A program made the translations under genes and the position numbers. Positions 1 to 12,193 of a stretch of 64,000 nucleotides of DNA are shown piece after piece. Origin of the DNA: Streptomyces sp. Y2F8-2 (GTDB lineage: Bacteria; Actinomycetota; Actinomycetes; Streptomycetales; Streptomycetaceae); contig NZ_BNGS01000001.1 of NCBI RefSeq assembly GCF_014905555.1, positions 248,001 through 312,000 of the forward strand, in the 5' to 3' direction. Within the stretch, counting starts at the first letter, position 1, and each line of letters opens with the position of its first letter. The notes under the pieces were generated by a model. It ran no database searches and was not told the DNA's origin. It saw only the letters and a program-made list of their open reading frames with translations.

Positions 1-492
1 GCCGAGGAGCCGCTGGGGCTGGCCCTGCTGCGCACCCCGCTCTCCCTCTTCGTACCGGCTCTCGACCTGCCGGTGTGGGGGGCGCTGCTGCAGATACTGT
101 TCGTCTTCGGGATCGCCGAGATCTGCCTGGGCTGGTGGCGCACCCTCGTCATCGCCTACGCGGCCACGCTGGCCGGCACCCTGTACGCGCGCGTGGGCAT
201 CGGCCTGGGCGCGCACCATCCACTGGGGCTGCCCGCGACGGACGCGCAGGTCGTCGACACCGGGCCGTCGGCGGCGGTGATCGGACTGGCCCTGTTCCTG
301 TGCTGGCGGTACGGCGCGCGCGTCACCGGGAGCGTGGTGATCGCGGCGATGGTCGTGGAGGTGGTCGTGAAGGACAACCTCGCGGGCAAGGAGCACATCG
401 CGGCGATCGGGGCGGTGGTGTTGCTGTGCTCGGTGTCGGAGCTGCGTCAAGGTTCCCCGGACGTCGCGTGGTTGCGTGATACCCGGGGGTGA
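1..492 (+). CDS. Rhomboid-like integral membrane protein, C-terminal part (cut by window start)
   Basis: The reading frame is open from the first base and ends at TGA 490-492, so the N-terminus lies outside the window. The visible 163 residues hold several hydrophobic segments. A DTGPSAAVIG segment and a later EHIAAIG segment sit where rhomboid-type proteins carry the Ser loop (GxSG) and the His helix. The GxSG core reads GPSA, so protease activity is doubtful and the protein resembles the actinobacterial 'rhomboid-like' family more than active rhomboids. The role is unknown. The gene ends 40 bp before cobS. The family call is moderate; that it is a real membrane protein gene is well supported by composition and codon bias. 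Confidence 0.6.
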   Translation, partial: AEEPLGLALLRTPLSLFVPALDLPVWGALLQILFVFGIAEICLGWWRTLVIAYAATLAGTLYARVGIGLGAHHPLGLPATDAQVVDTGPSAAVIGLALFLCWRYGARVTGSVVIAAMVVEVVVKDNLAGKEHIAAIGAVVLLCSVSELRQGSPDVAWLRDTRG

Positions 493-532
493 GGGTCCGG
501 GGCGTGTCGGCTCGGCCAGCTACGCTGCCGCC

Positions 533-1315
533 GTGTCCAGGATCCCGCCCGCGCATGGCCTCCGTTTCGCCTTCGGCACCCTCACCGTGCTTCCCGTCGA
601 GGTCACCCGGTGGGACCGGGACGCCGCGCGCGGAGGCATGTTGTGCGCACCCCTCGCCGGAGTCGTCGTCGGGGGGATCGCCGGGTCGGCCGGGGCGGTG
701 CTGGATCTGCTGGGTGCGGGAGCCCTGCTCGCCGCCGTCGGTTCGGCTGCCGTGCCCGCCGTGCTCACCCGGGGGCTGCATCTGGACGGGCTGGCCGACA
801 CCGCCGACGGGCTCGGAAGCGGCAAGCCCGCCGAGGACGCGTTGCGGATCATGAAGCAGTCCGACATCGGGCCGTTCGGTGTGATCACGCTGGTCCTCGT
901 GCTGCTGGCGCAGGTGGCGGCGCTCGCGCAGGCGTACGGCCACTCCTTGGAGCGGGGGGTCCTCGCGACGGTCGTCTCCGCGACGGCGGCCCGGCTGGCC
1001 CTCACCCTGGCCGCGCGCGCCGGCATACCGGCCGCCCGGCCCGAGGGGCTGGGGGCCGCGGTCGCGGGCGTGGTGCCGGCGGGCGGTGCGCTGGCGGTGG
1101 CCGTCGCCGTCGCCATGGCCGCGGCGGCCGGAGGGGCGCTCCTCGGGGCGTACGACACGGCCCGTACGGCCCTCTCGGTCGTCGTCGCGGTAGCCGTCGC
1201 CGAACTGCTGCTGCGGCACTGCGTGCGCCGCTTCGGCGGGGTCACCGGTGACGTCTTCGGCGGGCTCGCCGAGACCGCCGCGACGGCGGCACTCGTCGTG
1301 CTGTCCCTGGGCTGA
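533..1315 (+). CDS. cobS: Adenosylcobinamide-GDP ribazoletransferase (cobalamin synthase)
   Basis: This enzyme joins the activated corrinoid ring (AdoCbi-GDP) to alpha-ribazole in the last part of cobalamin synthesis, in the membrane. The 260-residue product is strongly hydrophobic and carries the CobS signature LHLDGLADTADGLG (acidic, metal/phosphate-binding loop) in its first third, then KQSDIGPFG. I chose the GTG at 533. An upstream ATG at 476 would overlap the preceding gene and add a non-homologous extension. A TACGCT hexamer at 521-526, six bases before the GTG and with no Shine-Dalgarno, suggests a leaderless transcript. Other cob genes, if clustered, lie outside the window. Confidence 0.92.
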   Translation: MSRIPPAHGLRFAFGTLTVLPVEVTRWDRDAARGGMLCAPLAGVVVGGIAGSAGAVLDLLGAGALLAAVGSAAVPAVLTRGLHLDGLADTADGLGSGKPAEDALRIMKQSDIGPFGVITLVLVLLAQVAALAQAYGHSLERGVLATVVSATAARLALTLAARAGIPAARPEGLGAAVAGVVPAGGALAVAVAVAMAAAAGGALLGAYDTARTALSVVVAVAVAELLLRHCVRRFGGVTGDVFGGLAETAATAALVVLSLG

Positions 1316-1568
1316 ACAGGCTGCGGCCACGCATCAGGTCGTACCGGACGCTGCGCGGGGCGGACTTCGGGGAGTGCACACCCGTCCCCGGCGGTGATCG
1401 CCGACGCCGGGCACCACGGAAACCGGCCACCGCGCGTAGGCTCGTGCCGGATGTTTCCCTGCCCAGGTGAAAACCGGATACGGAGCAGGGCCTAGGGTCG
1501 GTTCCCGGGCCGGCCGACCCCATCCGTTCGGCCACCTGAAACTCAATCGGAAGCGAGATTTCACCACC

Positions 1569-3098
1569 GTGACTGCTCTCACTCTCAGCACCGCCGCCGC
1601 GGCCGGCCTGCGCGCCGACGCGATCGTGGTCGGTGTCGCGAAGGGCGCTGAGGGCCCGGTCGTCGCACCGGGCGCCGAGGCCGTGGACCAGGCGTACGAC
1701 GGCAGGCTCGCCGCCATCCTGCAGACCCTGGGCGCCTCGGGCGCCGAGGGCGAGGTGACGAAGCTGCCCGCGCCCTCCGGCTTCAAGGCCCCCGTCGTGG
1801 TGGCGGTGGGCCTCGGTGCCGAGCCGGAGAAGGACGAGGCGTTCACCGCCGAGGCGCTGCGCCGCGCCGCCGGATCCGCGGCCCGCGCGCTGACCGGATC
1901 CAAGAAGGCCGCTTTCGCGCTGCCGATCACGGACGCCGCCGACGCCGGCGTCATCGGCGAGGGGGCGCTGCTCGGCGCGTACTCCTTCGACACGTACAAG
2001 GAGAACGGCAAGAACGGCCGGAACGCCAAGAACGGCAAGGCCCCGCTCGCCGAGGTCGCCCTGCTCGGCGGCAAGCCCCGCGACAAGGCGTACAAGGCGG
2101 CCGTGGAGCGCGCCGTCGCCGTCACCGAGGAGCTCAACCGCGCCCGCGACCTGATCAACACCCCGCCGAACGACCTGAACCCGGCGGCCTTCGCGGCCCT
2201 CGCGCAGACCGCGGCCAAGGAGCACGGCATCAAGGTGCAGGTGCTCGACGAGAAGGCGCTGGCCAAGGGCGGTTACGGCGGCATCCTCGGCGTCGGCGCG
2301 GGCTCCGCCTCCGCCCCGTGCCTGGTGAAGCTGTCGTACACGCACTCCAAGGCGAGCAAGCACCTGGCGTTCGTCGGCAAGGGCATCACCTACGACTCGG
2401 GTGGCATCTCGCTGAAGCCGGCCGGCCACAACGAGACCATGAAGTGCGACATGTCCGGCGCGGCGGCGGTGTTCGCCGCGGTCGTGGCGGCCGCCCGCCT
2501 CGGTCTCGAGGTGAACGTCACCGGCTGGCTCGCCCTCGCCGAGAACATGCCGTCGGGTTCCGCGACCCGCCCCGGTGACGTGCTGCGCATGTACAGCGGC
2601 AAGACCGTCGAGGTCCTCAACACGGACGCCGAGGGCCGGCTGGTCCTCGCGGACGCGCTGTGGGCGGCCTCGGAGGAGAACCCGGACGCGATCGTGGACG
2701 TCGCCACCCTGACCGGCGCGATGATGCTGGCGCTCGGCAGCCGCACCTTCGGGATCATGGCGAACGACGACGCGTTCCGCACCGCGGTCCACGAGGCGGC
2801 CGAGGAGGTCGGCGAGGACTCCTGGCCGATGCCGCTGCCGGAGCACCTGCGCAAGGGCATGGACTCCCCCACGGCCGACATCGCGAACATGGGCGAGCGG
2901 ATGGGCGGCGGACTGGTCGCCGGGCTGTTCCTGAGGGAGTTCGTCGGCGAGGGCATCACCTGGGCCCACCTCGACATCGCCGGCCCGGCCTTCAACGAGC
3001 AGGGTCCCTTCGGCTACACCCCGAAGGGCGGCACGGGTTCGGCGGTGCGCACGCTGGTCCGGCTCGCGGAGCTGGCGGCCGCCGGCGACCTGGGCTGA
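1569..3098 (+). CDS. pepA: Leucyl aminopeptidase (M17 family)
   Basis: A cytosolic dimetal aminopeptidase that releases N-terminal residues from peptides; M17 enzymes are hexamers. The 509-residue product has the typical variable N-terminal domain and the conserved C-terminal catalytic domain. GKGITYDSGGISLKP supplies the Lys and Asp metal/catalytic residues, and NTDAEGRLVLADAL is the family signature. The GTG at 1569 gives a start VTALTLS, typical of Streptomyces PepA; in-frame ATG 1467 would add 34 residues without family features. A low-complexity KENGKNGRNAKNGK linker in the N-terminal domain is a local oddity. A perfect hairpin follows the stop. Confidence 0.93.
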   Translation: MTALTLSTAAAAGLRADAIVVGVAKGAEGPVVAPGAEAVDQAYDGRLAAILQTLGASGAEGEVTKLPAPSGFKAPVVVAVGLGAEPEKDEAFTAEALRRAAGSAARALTGSKKAAFALPITDAADAGVIGEGALLGAYSFDTYKENGKNGRNAKNGKAPLAEVALLGGKPRDKAYKAAVERAVAVTEELNRARDLINTPPNDLNPAAFAALAQTAAKEHGIKVQVLDEKALAKGGYGGILGVGAGSASAPCLVKLSYTHSKASKHLAFVGKGITYDSGGISLKPAGHNETMKCDMSGAAAVFAAVVAAARLGLEVNVTGWLALAENMPSGSATRPGDVLRMYSGKTVEVLNTDAEGRLVLADALWAASEENPDAIVDVATLTGAMMLALGSRTFGIMANDDAFRTAVHEAAEEVGEDSWPMPLPEHLRKGMDSPTADIANMGERMGGGLVAGLFLREFVGEGITWAHLDIAGPAFNEQGPFGYTPKGGTGSAVRTLVRLAELAAAGDLG

Positions 3099-3121
3099 CC
3101 GCGGCCCGTCCGGTGCGGGCG

Positions 3122-3148
3122 GCCCCCGGACCCGCGCGGTCCGGGGGC
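3122..3148 (+). terminator. Hairpin after pepA
   Basis: A perfect 11-bp inverted repeat (3122-3132 and 3138-3148) with a CGCGC loop starts 24 nt after the pepA stop. It lacks a U-tract, as is usual in Streptomyces. The remaining 250 bp before lpdA hold no gene I can support and presumably carry the lpdA promoter. Confidence 0.7.
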
Positions 3149-3400
3149 GCCCAGGTCCCGGCACCGGGCGTTACGCCCTCGACGAAATCCGTACGGCCCA
3201 CCGGCGCCGCGACCTTGCGACGTGACGGATCAGACGTCTCACACACCGGCCCGGCGTCTCGGTAGCGGCCGACAAGTGCAAAGATGGGGTCTCGGCAGGA
3301 CAGGGCCCCACCGAAGGGCCGAAGCATCAAGCGGCCGGACACCAGCCGCCTGCCGGTCACCGACGACCGGCGCACGGCGCACATGCATGGAGGACGTGAC

Positions 3401-4789
3401 GTGGCGAACGACGCCAGCACCGTTTTCGACCTAGTGATCCTCGGCGGCGGTAGCGGTGGTTACGCCGCGGCCCTGCGCGGGGCGCAGCTGGGCCTGGACG
3501 TCGCCCTGATCGAGAAGGACAAGGTCGGCGGCACCTGCCTGCACAAGGGTTGCATCCCCACCAAGGCCCTGCTGCACGCGGGCGAGATCGCCGACCAGGC
3601 CCGCGAGAGCGAGCAGTTCGGCGTCAAGACCAGCTTCGAGGGCATCGACGTACCGGCCGTCCACAAGTACAAGGACGATGTCATCTCGGGCCTGTACAAG
3701 GGTCTGCAGGGCCTGATCGCCTCCCGCAAGGTGACCTACATCGAGGGTGAGGGCTACCTGTCCTCCCCGACCTCCGTCGATGTCAACGGCCAGCGGATCC
3801 AGGGCCGCCACGTCCTGCTCGCCACCGGCTCCGTGCCGAAGTCGCTGCCGGGCCTGGAGATCGACGGCAACCGCATCATCTCCTCCGACCACGCCCTCGT
3901 CCTGGACCGCGTGCCCAAGTCCGCGATCATCCTGGGTGGCGGCGTCATCGGCGTCGAGTTCGCCTCCGCGTGGAAGTCCTTCGGTTCCGACGTCACGATC
4001 ATCGAGGGCCTCAAGCACCTCGTCCCGGTCGAGGACGAGAACTCCTCCAAGCTGCTCGAGCGCGCCTTCCGCAAGCGCGGGATCAAGTTCAACCTGGGCA
4101 CCTTCTTCCAGAAGGCCGAGTACACCCAGGACGGTGTGAAGGTCACCCTCGCCGACGGCAAGGAGTTCGAGGCCGAGATCCTCCTCGTCGCCGTCGGCCG
4201 CGGCCCGGTCTCCCAGGGCCTGGGCTACGAGGAGGCCGGGGTCGCCATGGACCGCGGCTACGTCCTCGTCGACGAGTACATGCGCACCAACGTCCCGACC
4301 ATCTCGGCCGTCGGCGACCTGGTCCCGACGCTGCAGCTCGCCCACGTCGGCTTCGCCGAGGGCATCCTGGTGGCGGAGCGCCTGGCCGGTCTGAAGGTCG
4401 TTCCGATCGACTACGACGGTGTCCCGCGGGTGACGTACTGCCACCCGGAGGTCGCCTCCGTCGGCATCACCGAGGCCAAGGCCAAGGAGATCTACGGCGC
4501 GGACAAGGTCGTCGCCCTGAAGTACAACCTGGCGGGCAACGGCAGGAGCAAGATCCTGAAGACCGCCGGCGAGATCAAGCTCGTCCAGGTCAAGGACGGT
4601 GCCGTGGTCGGCGTCCACATGGTCGGCGACCGCATGGGCGAGCAGGTCGGCGAGGCCCAGCTGATCTACAACTGGGAGGCGCTGCCGGCCGAGGTGGCCC
4701 AGCTCATCCACGCCCACCCGACGCAGAACGAGGCGCTCGGCGAGGCCCACCTGGCCCTGGCCGGCAAGCCGCTGCACGCACACGACTGA
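3401..4789 (+). CDS. lpdA: Dihydrolipoamide dehydrogenase (E3)
   Basis: FAD-dependent enzyme that reoxidises dihydrolipoyl groups of the 2-oxoacid dehydrogenase complexes with NAD+. The 462-residue product shows an N-terminal FAD-binding GGGSGGYAAALRG, the redox disulphide GTCLHKGC (Cys46 and Cys51), a second dinucleotide motif GGGVIGVEFAS for NAD, and the C-terminal catalytic pair in HAHPTQNEALGEAH. The start is GTG 3401, with GGAGGA at 3389-3394 six bases upstream; an in-frame ATG at 3383 overlaps that ribosome site and is less likely. It lies 61 bp upstream of the E2 gene, with no strong terminator between, suggesting co-transcription. Confidence 0.96.
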   Translation: MANDASTVFDLVILGGGSGGYAAALRGAQLGLDVALIEKDKVGGTCLHKGCIPTKALLHAGEIADQARESEQFGVKTSFEGIDVPAVHKYKDDVISGLYKGLQGLIASRKVTYIEGEGYLSSPTSVDVNGQRIQGRHVLLATGSVPKSLPGLEIDGNRIISSDHALVLDRVPKSAIILGGGVIGVEFASAWKSFGSDVTIIEGLKHLVPVEDENSSKLLERAFRKRGIKFNLGTFFQKAEYTQDGVKVTLADGKEFEAEILLVAVGRGPVSQGLGYEEAGVAMDRGYVLVDEYMRTNVPTISAVGDLVPTLQLAHVGFAEGILVAERLAGLKVVPIDYDGVPRVTYCHPEVASVGITEAKAKEIYGADKVVALKYNLAGNGRSKILKTAGEIKLVQVKDGAVVGVHMVGDRMGEQVGEAQLIYNWEALPAEVAQLIHAHPTQNEALGEAHLALAGKPLHAHD

Positions 4790-4850
4790 CCCTCGGTCGA
4801 CGAACGCGACGACACAGACTTCCGCACTTCGTTAAGGAGCAACCGAAACC

Positions 4851-6680
4851 ATGGCGGTTTCCGTAACCCTTCCGGCGCTCGGCGAGAGCGTCACCGAGGG
4901 CACCGTCACCCGCTGGCTGAAGGCCGAGGGTGAACGCGTCGAGGCCGACGAGCCGCTGCTCGAGGTCTCGACCGACAAGGTCGACACCGAGATCCCCGCG
5001 CCGGCGTCCGGCGTGCTGTCCTCCATCAAGGTCGCCGAGGACGAGACGGTCGAGGTCGGCGCCGAGCTGGCCGTCATCGACGACGGAACCGGTGCCCCGG
5101 CCGCCGCCCCGGCCCCGGCCGCCGAGGCCGCTCCCGCCCCGGCCCCGACCCCCACGGCCGCTCCGGCCGCCCAGGCCCCGGCCGCCCCCTCCACCGAGCA
5201 GGCCGCCCCGGCCCCGGCCCCGACCGCCGAGGCCGCCGCCGGTGCCGGCACCGCCGAGGGCACCGAGGTGGTCCTGCCCGCGCTCGGCGAGTCCGTCACC
5301 GAGGGCACCGTCACCCGCTGGCTGAAGGCCGTCGGCGACACCGTCGAGGCCGACGAGCCGCTGCTCGAGGTCTCCACGGACAAGGTCGACACCGAGATCC
5401 CGGCGCCCACCTCCGGTGTGCTGCTCGAGATCGTCGTCGGTGAGGACGAGACCGCCGAGGTCGGCGCCAAGCTCGCCGTCATCGGCGCCCCGGGTGCCGC
5501 TCCGGCGGCCGCCCCGGCCCCGGCCGCCCCCGCTCCGGCGCCCGCCGCCGAGGCCCCGGCCGCCCCCGCGGCTCCGGCTGCCCCGGCCGCGCCCGCCGCT
5601 CCGGCTCCGGCTCCCGCCGCCCCGGCGGCCCCCGCCGCTGCCGCCCCGGCCCCGGCCCAGCCCGCGGCTCCGGCTCCCGCGCCGGCCGCGCCTGCGCCCA
5701 CGCCCACGCCTGCCCCGGCCCCGGCTGCTCCGGCCGCCCAGCCGACCGACGAGGGTGCCTACGTCACCCCGCTGGTGCGCAAGCTCGCCGCCGAGAACGG
5801 CGTCGACCTGGCCACCGTCAAGGGCACCGGCGTCGGCGGCCGTATCCGCAAGCAGGACGTCATCGCCGCCGCCGAGGCCGCGAAGGCCGCCGCTGCCGCC
5901 CCGGCTCCGGCCGCCGCCGCACCGGCCGCCAAGAAGGCCCCGGCGCTCGAGGTCTCCCCGCTGCGCGGCCAGACCATCAAGATGCCGCGGATCCGCAAGG
6001 TCATCGGCGACAACATGGTCAAGGCGCTGCACGAGCAGGCCCAGCTGTCCTCGGTGGTCGAGGTCGACGTGACCCGCCTGATGAAGCTGCGCGAGCGTGC
6101 GAAGGCCTCGTTCCAGGCGCGTGAGGGCGTCAAGCTCTCCCCGATGCCGTTCTTCGTCAAGGCCGCCGCCCAGGCGCTGAAGGCCCACCCGGTCATCAAC
6201 GCCCGGATCAACGAGGCCGAGGGGACCATCACCTACTTCGACACCGAGCACGTCGGTATCGCGGTGGACTCCGAGAAGGGCCTGATGACCCCGGTCATCA
6301 AGAACGCCGGTGACCTGAACATCGCCGGTATCGCCAAGGCCACCGCCGACCTGGCGGCCAAGGTCCGCGGCAACAAGATCACGCCGGACGAGCTGGCCGG
6401 CGCGACCTTCACCATCTCCAACACCGGTTCGCGCGGTGCTCTGTTCGACACGATCATCGTGCCGCCGGGCCAGGTCGCGATCCTCGGCATCGGCGCCACG
6501 GTCAAGCGCCCGGCCGTCATCGAGACGGAGGAGGGTACGGTCATCGGCGTCCGCGACATGACCTACCTGACGCTGTCCTACGACCACCGCCTGGTGGACG
6601 GCGCCGACGCGGCCCGTTACCTGACGACGGTCAAGGCGATCCTGGAGGCGGGCGAGTTCGAGGTCGAGCTCGGCCTCTGA
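4851..6680 (+). CDS. sucB: Dihydrolipoyl acyltransferase (E2) with two lipoyl domains
   Basis: Core of a 2-oxoacid dehydrogenase complex; it carries acyl groups on lipoyl-lysines and transfers them to CoA. Of 609 residues, two near-identical lipoyl domains come first, each with STDKVDTE (Lys43 and Lys178 lipoylated). Each is followed by a long Ala-Pro linker, then a subunit-binding domain from about Tyr304 ([15 protein letters not shown]) and the catalytic domain ending in [10 protein letters not shown] (His579, Asp583). ATG 4851 is preceded by AAGGAG at 4834-4839. Annotation as 2-oxoglutarate (SucB) or pyruvate E2 is ambiguous: it sits between E3 and pyruvate-type E1 aceE, and actinobacterial 2-oxoglutarate dehydrogenase carries its own E2-like catalytic part (established knowledge), so service to aceE is likely. 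Confidence 0.9.
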   Translation: MAVSVTLPALGESVTEGTVTRWLKAEGERVEADEPLLEVSTDKVDTEIPAPASGVLSSIKVAEDETVEVGAELAVIDDGTGAPAAAPAPAAEAAPAPAPTPTAAPAAQAPAAPSTEQAAPAPAPTAEAAAGAGTAEGTEVVLPALGESVTEGTVTRWLKAVGDTVEADEPLLEVSTDKVDTEIPAPTSGVLLEIVVGEDETAEVGAKLAVIGAPGAAPAAAPAPAAPAPAPAAEAPAAPAAPAAPAAPAAPAPAPAAPAAPAAAAPAPAQPAAPAPAPAAPAPTPTPAPAPAAPAAQPTDEGAYVTPLVRKLAAENGVDLATVKGTGVGGRIRKQDVIAAAEAAKAAAAAPAPAAAAPAAKKAPALEVSPLRGQTIKMPRIRKVIGDNMVKALHEQAQLSSVVEVDVTRLMKLRERAKASFQAREGVKLSPMPFFVKAAAQALKAHPVINARINEAEGTITYFDTEHVGIAVDSEKGLMTPVIKNAGDLNIAGIAKATADLAAKVRGNKITPDELAGATFTISNTGSRGALFDTIIVPPGQVAILGIGATVKRPAVIETEEGTVIGVRDMTYLTLSYDHRLVDGADAARYLTTVKAILEAGEFEVELGL

Positions 6681-6703
6681 TCCCCTCAGGGATACGGCTG
6701 TAC

Positions 6704-6739
6704 GACGCCCCCGTCCGGAGCTCTCCGGGCGGGGGCGTC
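6704..6739 (+). terminator. Hairpin after sucB
   Basis: Arms 6704-6720 and 6723-6739 pair over 17 bp with one G-U pair and a very short loop, beginning 23 nt after the sucB stop. It should end the lpdA-sucB transcript and separate it from the GntR gene. Confidence 0.8.
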
Positions 6740-6873
6740 GCGTTTGCCGGGTGTAAGCCTCGTCTCACCTGCGCAAAAGCGCCGGTATGCGCCCTTCCCC
6801 CGGGCGGCGGCGGCCGTATTGTCTAAACGTCAACGCCCCCGGGGGCCACTGGGCCCCTTTCTAAGGAGCCCTC

Positions 6874-7497
6874 ATGACCGCGCCCGTCGTCCACTCGCTG
6901 CGCGAACAGATCCGCGAGCACATCGTGGAGGGGATCGTCAGCGGTCGCTGGAAGCCGGGCGAGCGGATCGTGGAGCGGCGGATCGCGACCGAGCTGGAGG
7001 TCAGCCAGACGCCCGTGCGCGAGGCGCTGCGGGAGCTGGAGTCGCTGCGACTGATCGAGTCGGCGCCGAACAAGGGCGTACGGGTGCGGAACCTGTCGGC
7101 GGCCGACCTGGAGGAGAGCTACCCGGTCCGGGCCGGTCTGGAGGCGATCGCGGCGGAGCTGGCGGCGCAGCGGCTGGCGGAGGACTGCTCGGCGCTGGAA
7201 CCGCACGTGGCCGCGCTCTACGAGGCGGACCGCAGGTCGGACGGCACGGCGCAGGTACGGCACACGGTGGCCTTCCACCGGGAACTGGTCCGCGCGGCGG
7301 GCAACTCGGTGCTGCTGCACACCTGGGAGGGCCTGGGCATCGAGGTCTTCACGGCCCTGTCGATCCGCTGGCTGGGCACGGTCCAGCAGTCGTACGCGGA
7401 GGAACACGAGGAACTGGTACAGGCGTTCAAGCGCCGCGACCCGCGGATCGCGGACCTGGTGAAGGCCCACGTGCTCGGCTGCGCGCCGAGGGCGTGA
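6874..7497 (+). CDS. GntR-family transcriptional regulator (FadR/FCD type)
   Basis: A 207-residue regulator with an N-terminal winged HTH (about residues 8-70; SQTPVREALRELESLRLIE is the GntR recognition region) and an all-helical FCD ligand-binding domain (about 80-200). The FCD histidine/arginine metal-ligand pattern is partly visible (VAFHRELVRAAGNSVL). Members of this subfamily sense small carboxylates such as pyruvate or lactate. ATG 6874 has an AAGGAG site about ten bases upstream. It stands alone between sucB and aceE, and a 17-bp palindrome lies over the aceE promoter just downstream, so control of aceE is a reasonable inference. The ligand cannot be read from sequence. Confidence 0.88.
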   Translation: MTAPVVHSLREQIREHIVEGIVSGRWKPGERIVERRIATELEVSQTPVREALRELESLRLIESAPNKGVRVRNLSAADLEESYPVRAGLEAIAAELAAQRLAEDCSALEPHVAALYEADRRSDGTAQVRHTVAFHRELVRAAGNSVLLHTWEGLGIEVFTALSIRWLGTVQQSYAEEHEELVQAFKRRDPRIADLVKAHVLGCAPRA

Positions 7498-7658
7498 CGT
7501 CGTTCGACACCCCGCACCCACCCCGAACACCAGAGCGGCCTCGCGCTCAGACGCACTCTCACCTGCGAAAACTCCGCACAATGACGTCACCCGGTGCCAC
7601 TACTGGAGGCACCCCGTGCCGACTTTCTCGTGATCAAGAGGTTTTGCCCCTCAACCCT

Positions 7659-7688
7659 TTGATCGATCATCGATCAGGGAGTTAGAGT
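7659..7688 (+). promoter_or_regulatory. Putative aceE promoter overlapped by a 17-bp palindromic operator
   Basis: TGATCGATCATCGATCA at 7660-7676 has perfect 8-bp arms around a central C. TTGATC (7659-7664) and TAGAGT (7683-7688), separated by 18 bp, fit a -35/-10 pair, so a protein on the palindrome would cover the -35 element. The site is 107 bp upstream of the aceE start. The palindrome is seen; the promoter and operator roles are inferred. Confidence 0.6.
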
Positions 7689-7794
7689 CCCCGATGGACT
7701 CTCACCGGAGCCCACGCCCTGTCCTGCCAAAGACCAAGGGCACCCCCGACCCTTACCGATGAGGGAACCCCCTTCGACTGAGGAAGGCGGCGAC

Positions 7795-10497
<2,703 letters not shown>

Positions 10498-10512
10498 CGG
10501 CTCGAGTCGGGT

Positions 10513-10544
10513 GAAGGGGTACGGCGCTCTCGCCGTACCCCTTC
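10513..10544 (+). terminator. aceE terminator hairpin
   Basis: Perfect 14-bp arms (10513-10526 and 10531-10544) with a CTCT loop, starting 16 nt after the aceE stop and followed by a short pyrimidine run. Confidence 0.85.
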
Positions 10545-10613
10545 TCTGCCGCGAGAGAGGCGCCCCGTAGGCGAACGAGCCATAAAATCAGTGGTCCCCG
10601 GCATGATGAAGCC

Positions 10614-11618
10614 ATGCGTGCCGCCCGTCTGATCAAAATGGTGCTGCTGCTCCAGGCCCGGCCCTCCATGACGGCCGCCGAGCTGGCGAAGGAGCTGGAG
10701 GTGTCCGAGCGGACCGTCACCCGGGACGCTCAGGCGCTGTCGGAGGCGGGGATCCCGGTGTACGCGGACCGGGGGCGGATCGGCGGCTACCGCCTGGTCG
10801 GCGGGTACCGCACCCGGCTGACCGGTCTCGCCCGCAGCGAGGCCGAGGCGCTGTTCCTGAGCGGCGTACCGGGCGCGCTGCGCGAGATGGGGCTTCACGA
10901 CGCGGCCTCGGCGGCCCGTCTGAAGGTGTCGGCGGCCCTCCTCCCCTCGCTGCGCGACGCGCCGCGCACGGCGGCGCAGCGATTCCATCTGGACGCGCCC
11001 GACTGGTTCAAGGAGCCCGAGACACCCGCCCTGCTCCCGGCGGTCGCGGACGCCGTGTGGGACGACCGGCCGGTCACCGCGCGCTACCGGCGCGGCGAGG
11101 ACGTGGTGGAGCGCGAACTGGAGCCCTACGGGCTCGTGCTGAAGGCGGGCGTCTGGTACCTGTGCGCGCGGGTCGGCGAGCCGCAGGGCCGCACCGCGCA
11201 GGACGCGGGGCACGGCTCCTTCCGGGTGTACCGCATCGACCGCTTCACCGCTGTGGACGTGGGCGGGGAACGCTTCCCCCGCGACGAGGAGTTCGACCTG
11301 CCCGCCTTCTGGGCGGAGCGCGCCGAGCAGTTCGCGCGGTCCATCCTGCGGGCCGAGGTCGTGGTGCGGCTGTCCGAGGACGGCGTGAGAAGACTGCCGT
11401 ACGCCGTCGGCCACACCGCGGCTCGGGAGGCGCTGCGGGACGTGGACGCCCCGGACGAGCGAGGCTGGGTGAGGGCGACCCTGCCGGTGGAGTCCGAGGA
11501 GGTCGCGCACACCCAGCTCACGGCGCTCGGCCCGGAGGTCGAGGTGCTGTCGCCCGAGGGGCTGCGGGCGCGTTTCGCGAGCGACGCTCGGCGGCTCGCG
11601 GGGCTCTACGCCTCCTGA
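10614..11618 (+). CDS. WYL-domain transcriptional regulator (DeoR-like HTH)
   Basis: 334 residues. The N-terminus is a DeoR-type winged HTH (LAKELEVSERTVTRDAQAL), and the middle is a WYL domain (PYGLVLKAGVWYLCARVGE) expected to bind a ligand such as a nucleotide or nucleic acid, followed by a WCX-type C-terminal extension. Its target is unknown; no divergent neighbour points to one. ATG 10614 lacks a ribosome site, but CATGAT at 10602-10607 lies six bases upstream, suggesting a leaderless mRNA. It is the last gene but one before a convergent unit. Confidence 0.87.
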   Translation: MRAARLIKMVLLLQARPSMTAAELAKELEVSERTVTRDAQALSEAGIPVYADRGRIGGYRLVGGYRTRLTGLARSEAEALFLSGVPGALREMGLHDAASAARLKVSAALLPSLRDAPRTAAQRFHLDAPDWFKEPETPALLPAVADAVWDDRPVTARYRRGEDVVERELEPYGLVLKAGVWYLCARVGEPQGRTAQDAGHGSFRVYRIDRFTAVDVGGERFPRDEEFDLPAFWAERAEQFARSILRAEVVVRLSEDGVRRLPYAVGHTAAREALRDVDAPDERGWVRATLPVESEEVAHTQLTALGPEVEVLSPEGLRARFASDARRLAGLYAS

Positions 11619-11671
11619 CGTCCCGGCGCACTCCGCGTGCGCCCGTTGCGCCGAAGGCCGATGCTGGTCCC

Positions 11672-12193
11672 GTGATGGACGAGATGGAGTTCTGGGAGCT
11701 GGTGGACGCCAGCCGCGAGGCCGCCGAGGGCGATCCCGCGGAACAGGCCGACGTGCTCGTCGAGCGGCTGCTTCAGCTGGACCCGGAGTCGGTCGTGGAC
11801 TTCGCCCGGCACTTCGAGTCCCGGTTCAACCGCTCGTACCGCTGGGACCTGTGGGGTGCCGCCTGGGTGCTGCTCGACGGGGCCAGCGACGACGCGTTCG
11901 ACTCCTTCCGGTGCTGGCTGATCGGCCAGGGCCGGCACGTGTTCGAGGGCGCCCTGCACGATCCCGACTCGCTCGCCGACCTGCTGGAGGAGTTCGACGA
12001 GGAGATCGACGGCGACGGAGAGGAACTCGGCTACGCGGCGGACGAGGCGTACGAGCAGCTCACCGGCACCGAGACGCCCGACCTGGGCATCCCGCCCACG
12101 CCCGCGGAGCCGGAGGGCACACCGTTCGACCTGGAGAACGAGTCCGTGCTCGCCGAGCGCTACCCGAGACTGTGGGACCGTTTCCGGGCCTGA
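11672..12193 (+). CDS. DUF4240-type conserved protein
   Basis: A 173-residue acidic cytosolic protein starting MEFWELVDASREAA after a short lead, with RWDLWGAAWVLLDGASDDAFDSFRCW in parts typical of DUF4240 proteins, whose function is unknown. There are no signal peptide or membrane segments. GTG 11672 is six bases after a GATGCT hexamer (11660-11665), fitting a leaderless start; ATG 11675 one codon later is the alternative. It is 53 bp after the WYL gene, probably with its own promoter. Its end faces the amidase gene across 255 bp that hold only a questionable reverse ORF. Confidence 0.75.
   Translation: MMDEMEFWELVDASREAAEGDPAEQADVLVERLLQLDPESVVDFARHFESRFNRSYRWDLWGAAWVLLDGASDDAFDSFRCWLIGQGRHVFEGALHDPDSLADLLEEFDEEIDGDGEELGYAADEAYEQLTGTETPDLGIPPTPAEPEGTPFDLENESVLAERYPRLWDRFRA

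Noticed and set aside
1242..3164. 640-residue reverse ORF over pepA
   Set aside because: Low-complexity Arg/Gly/Val shadow; pepA carries intact catalytic motifs on the plus strand.
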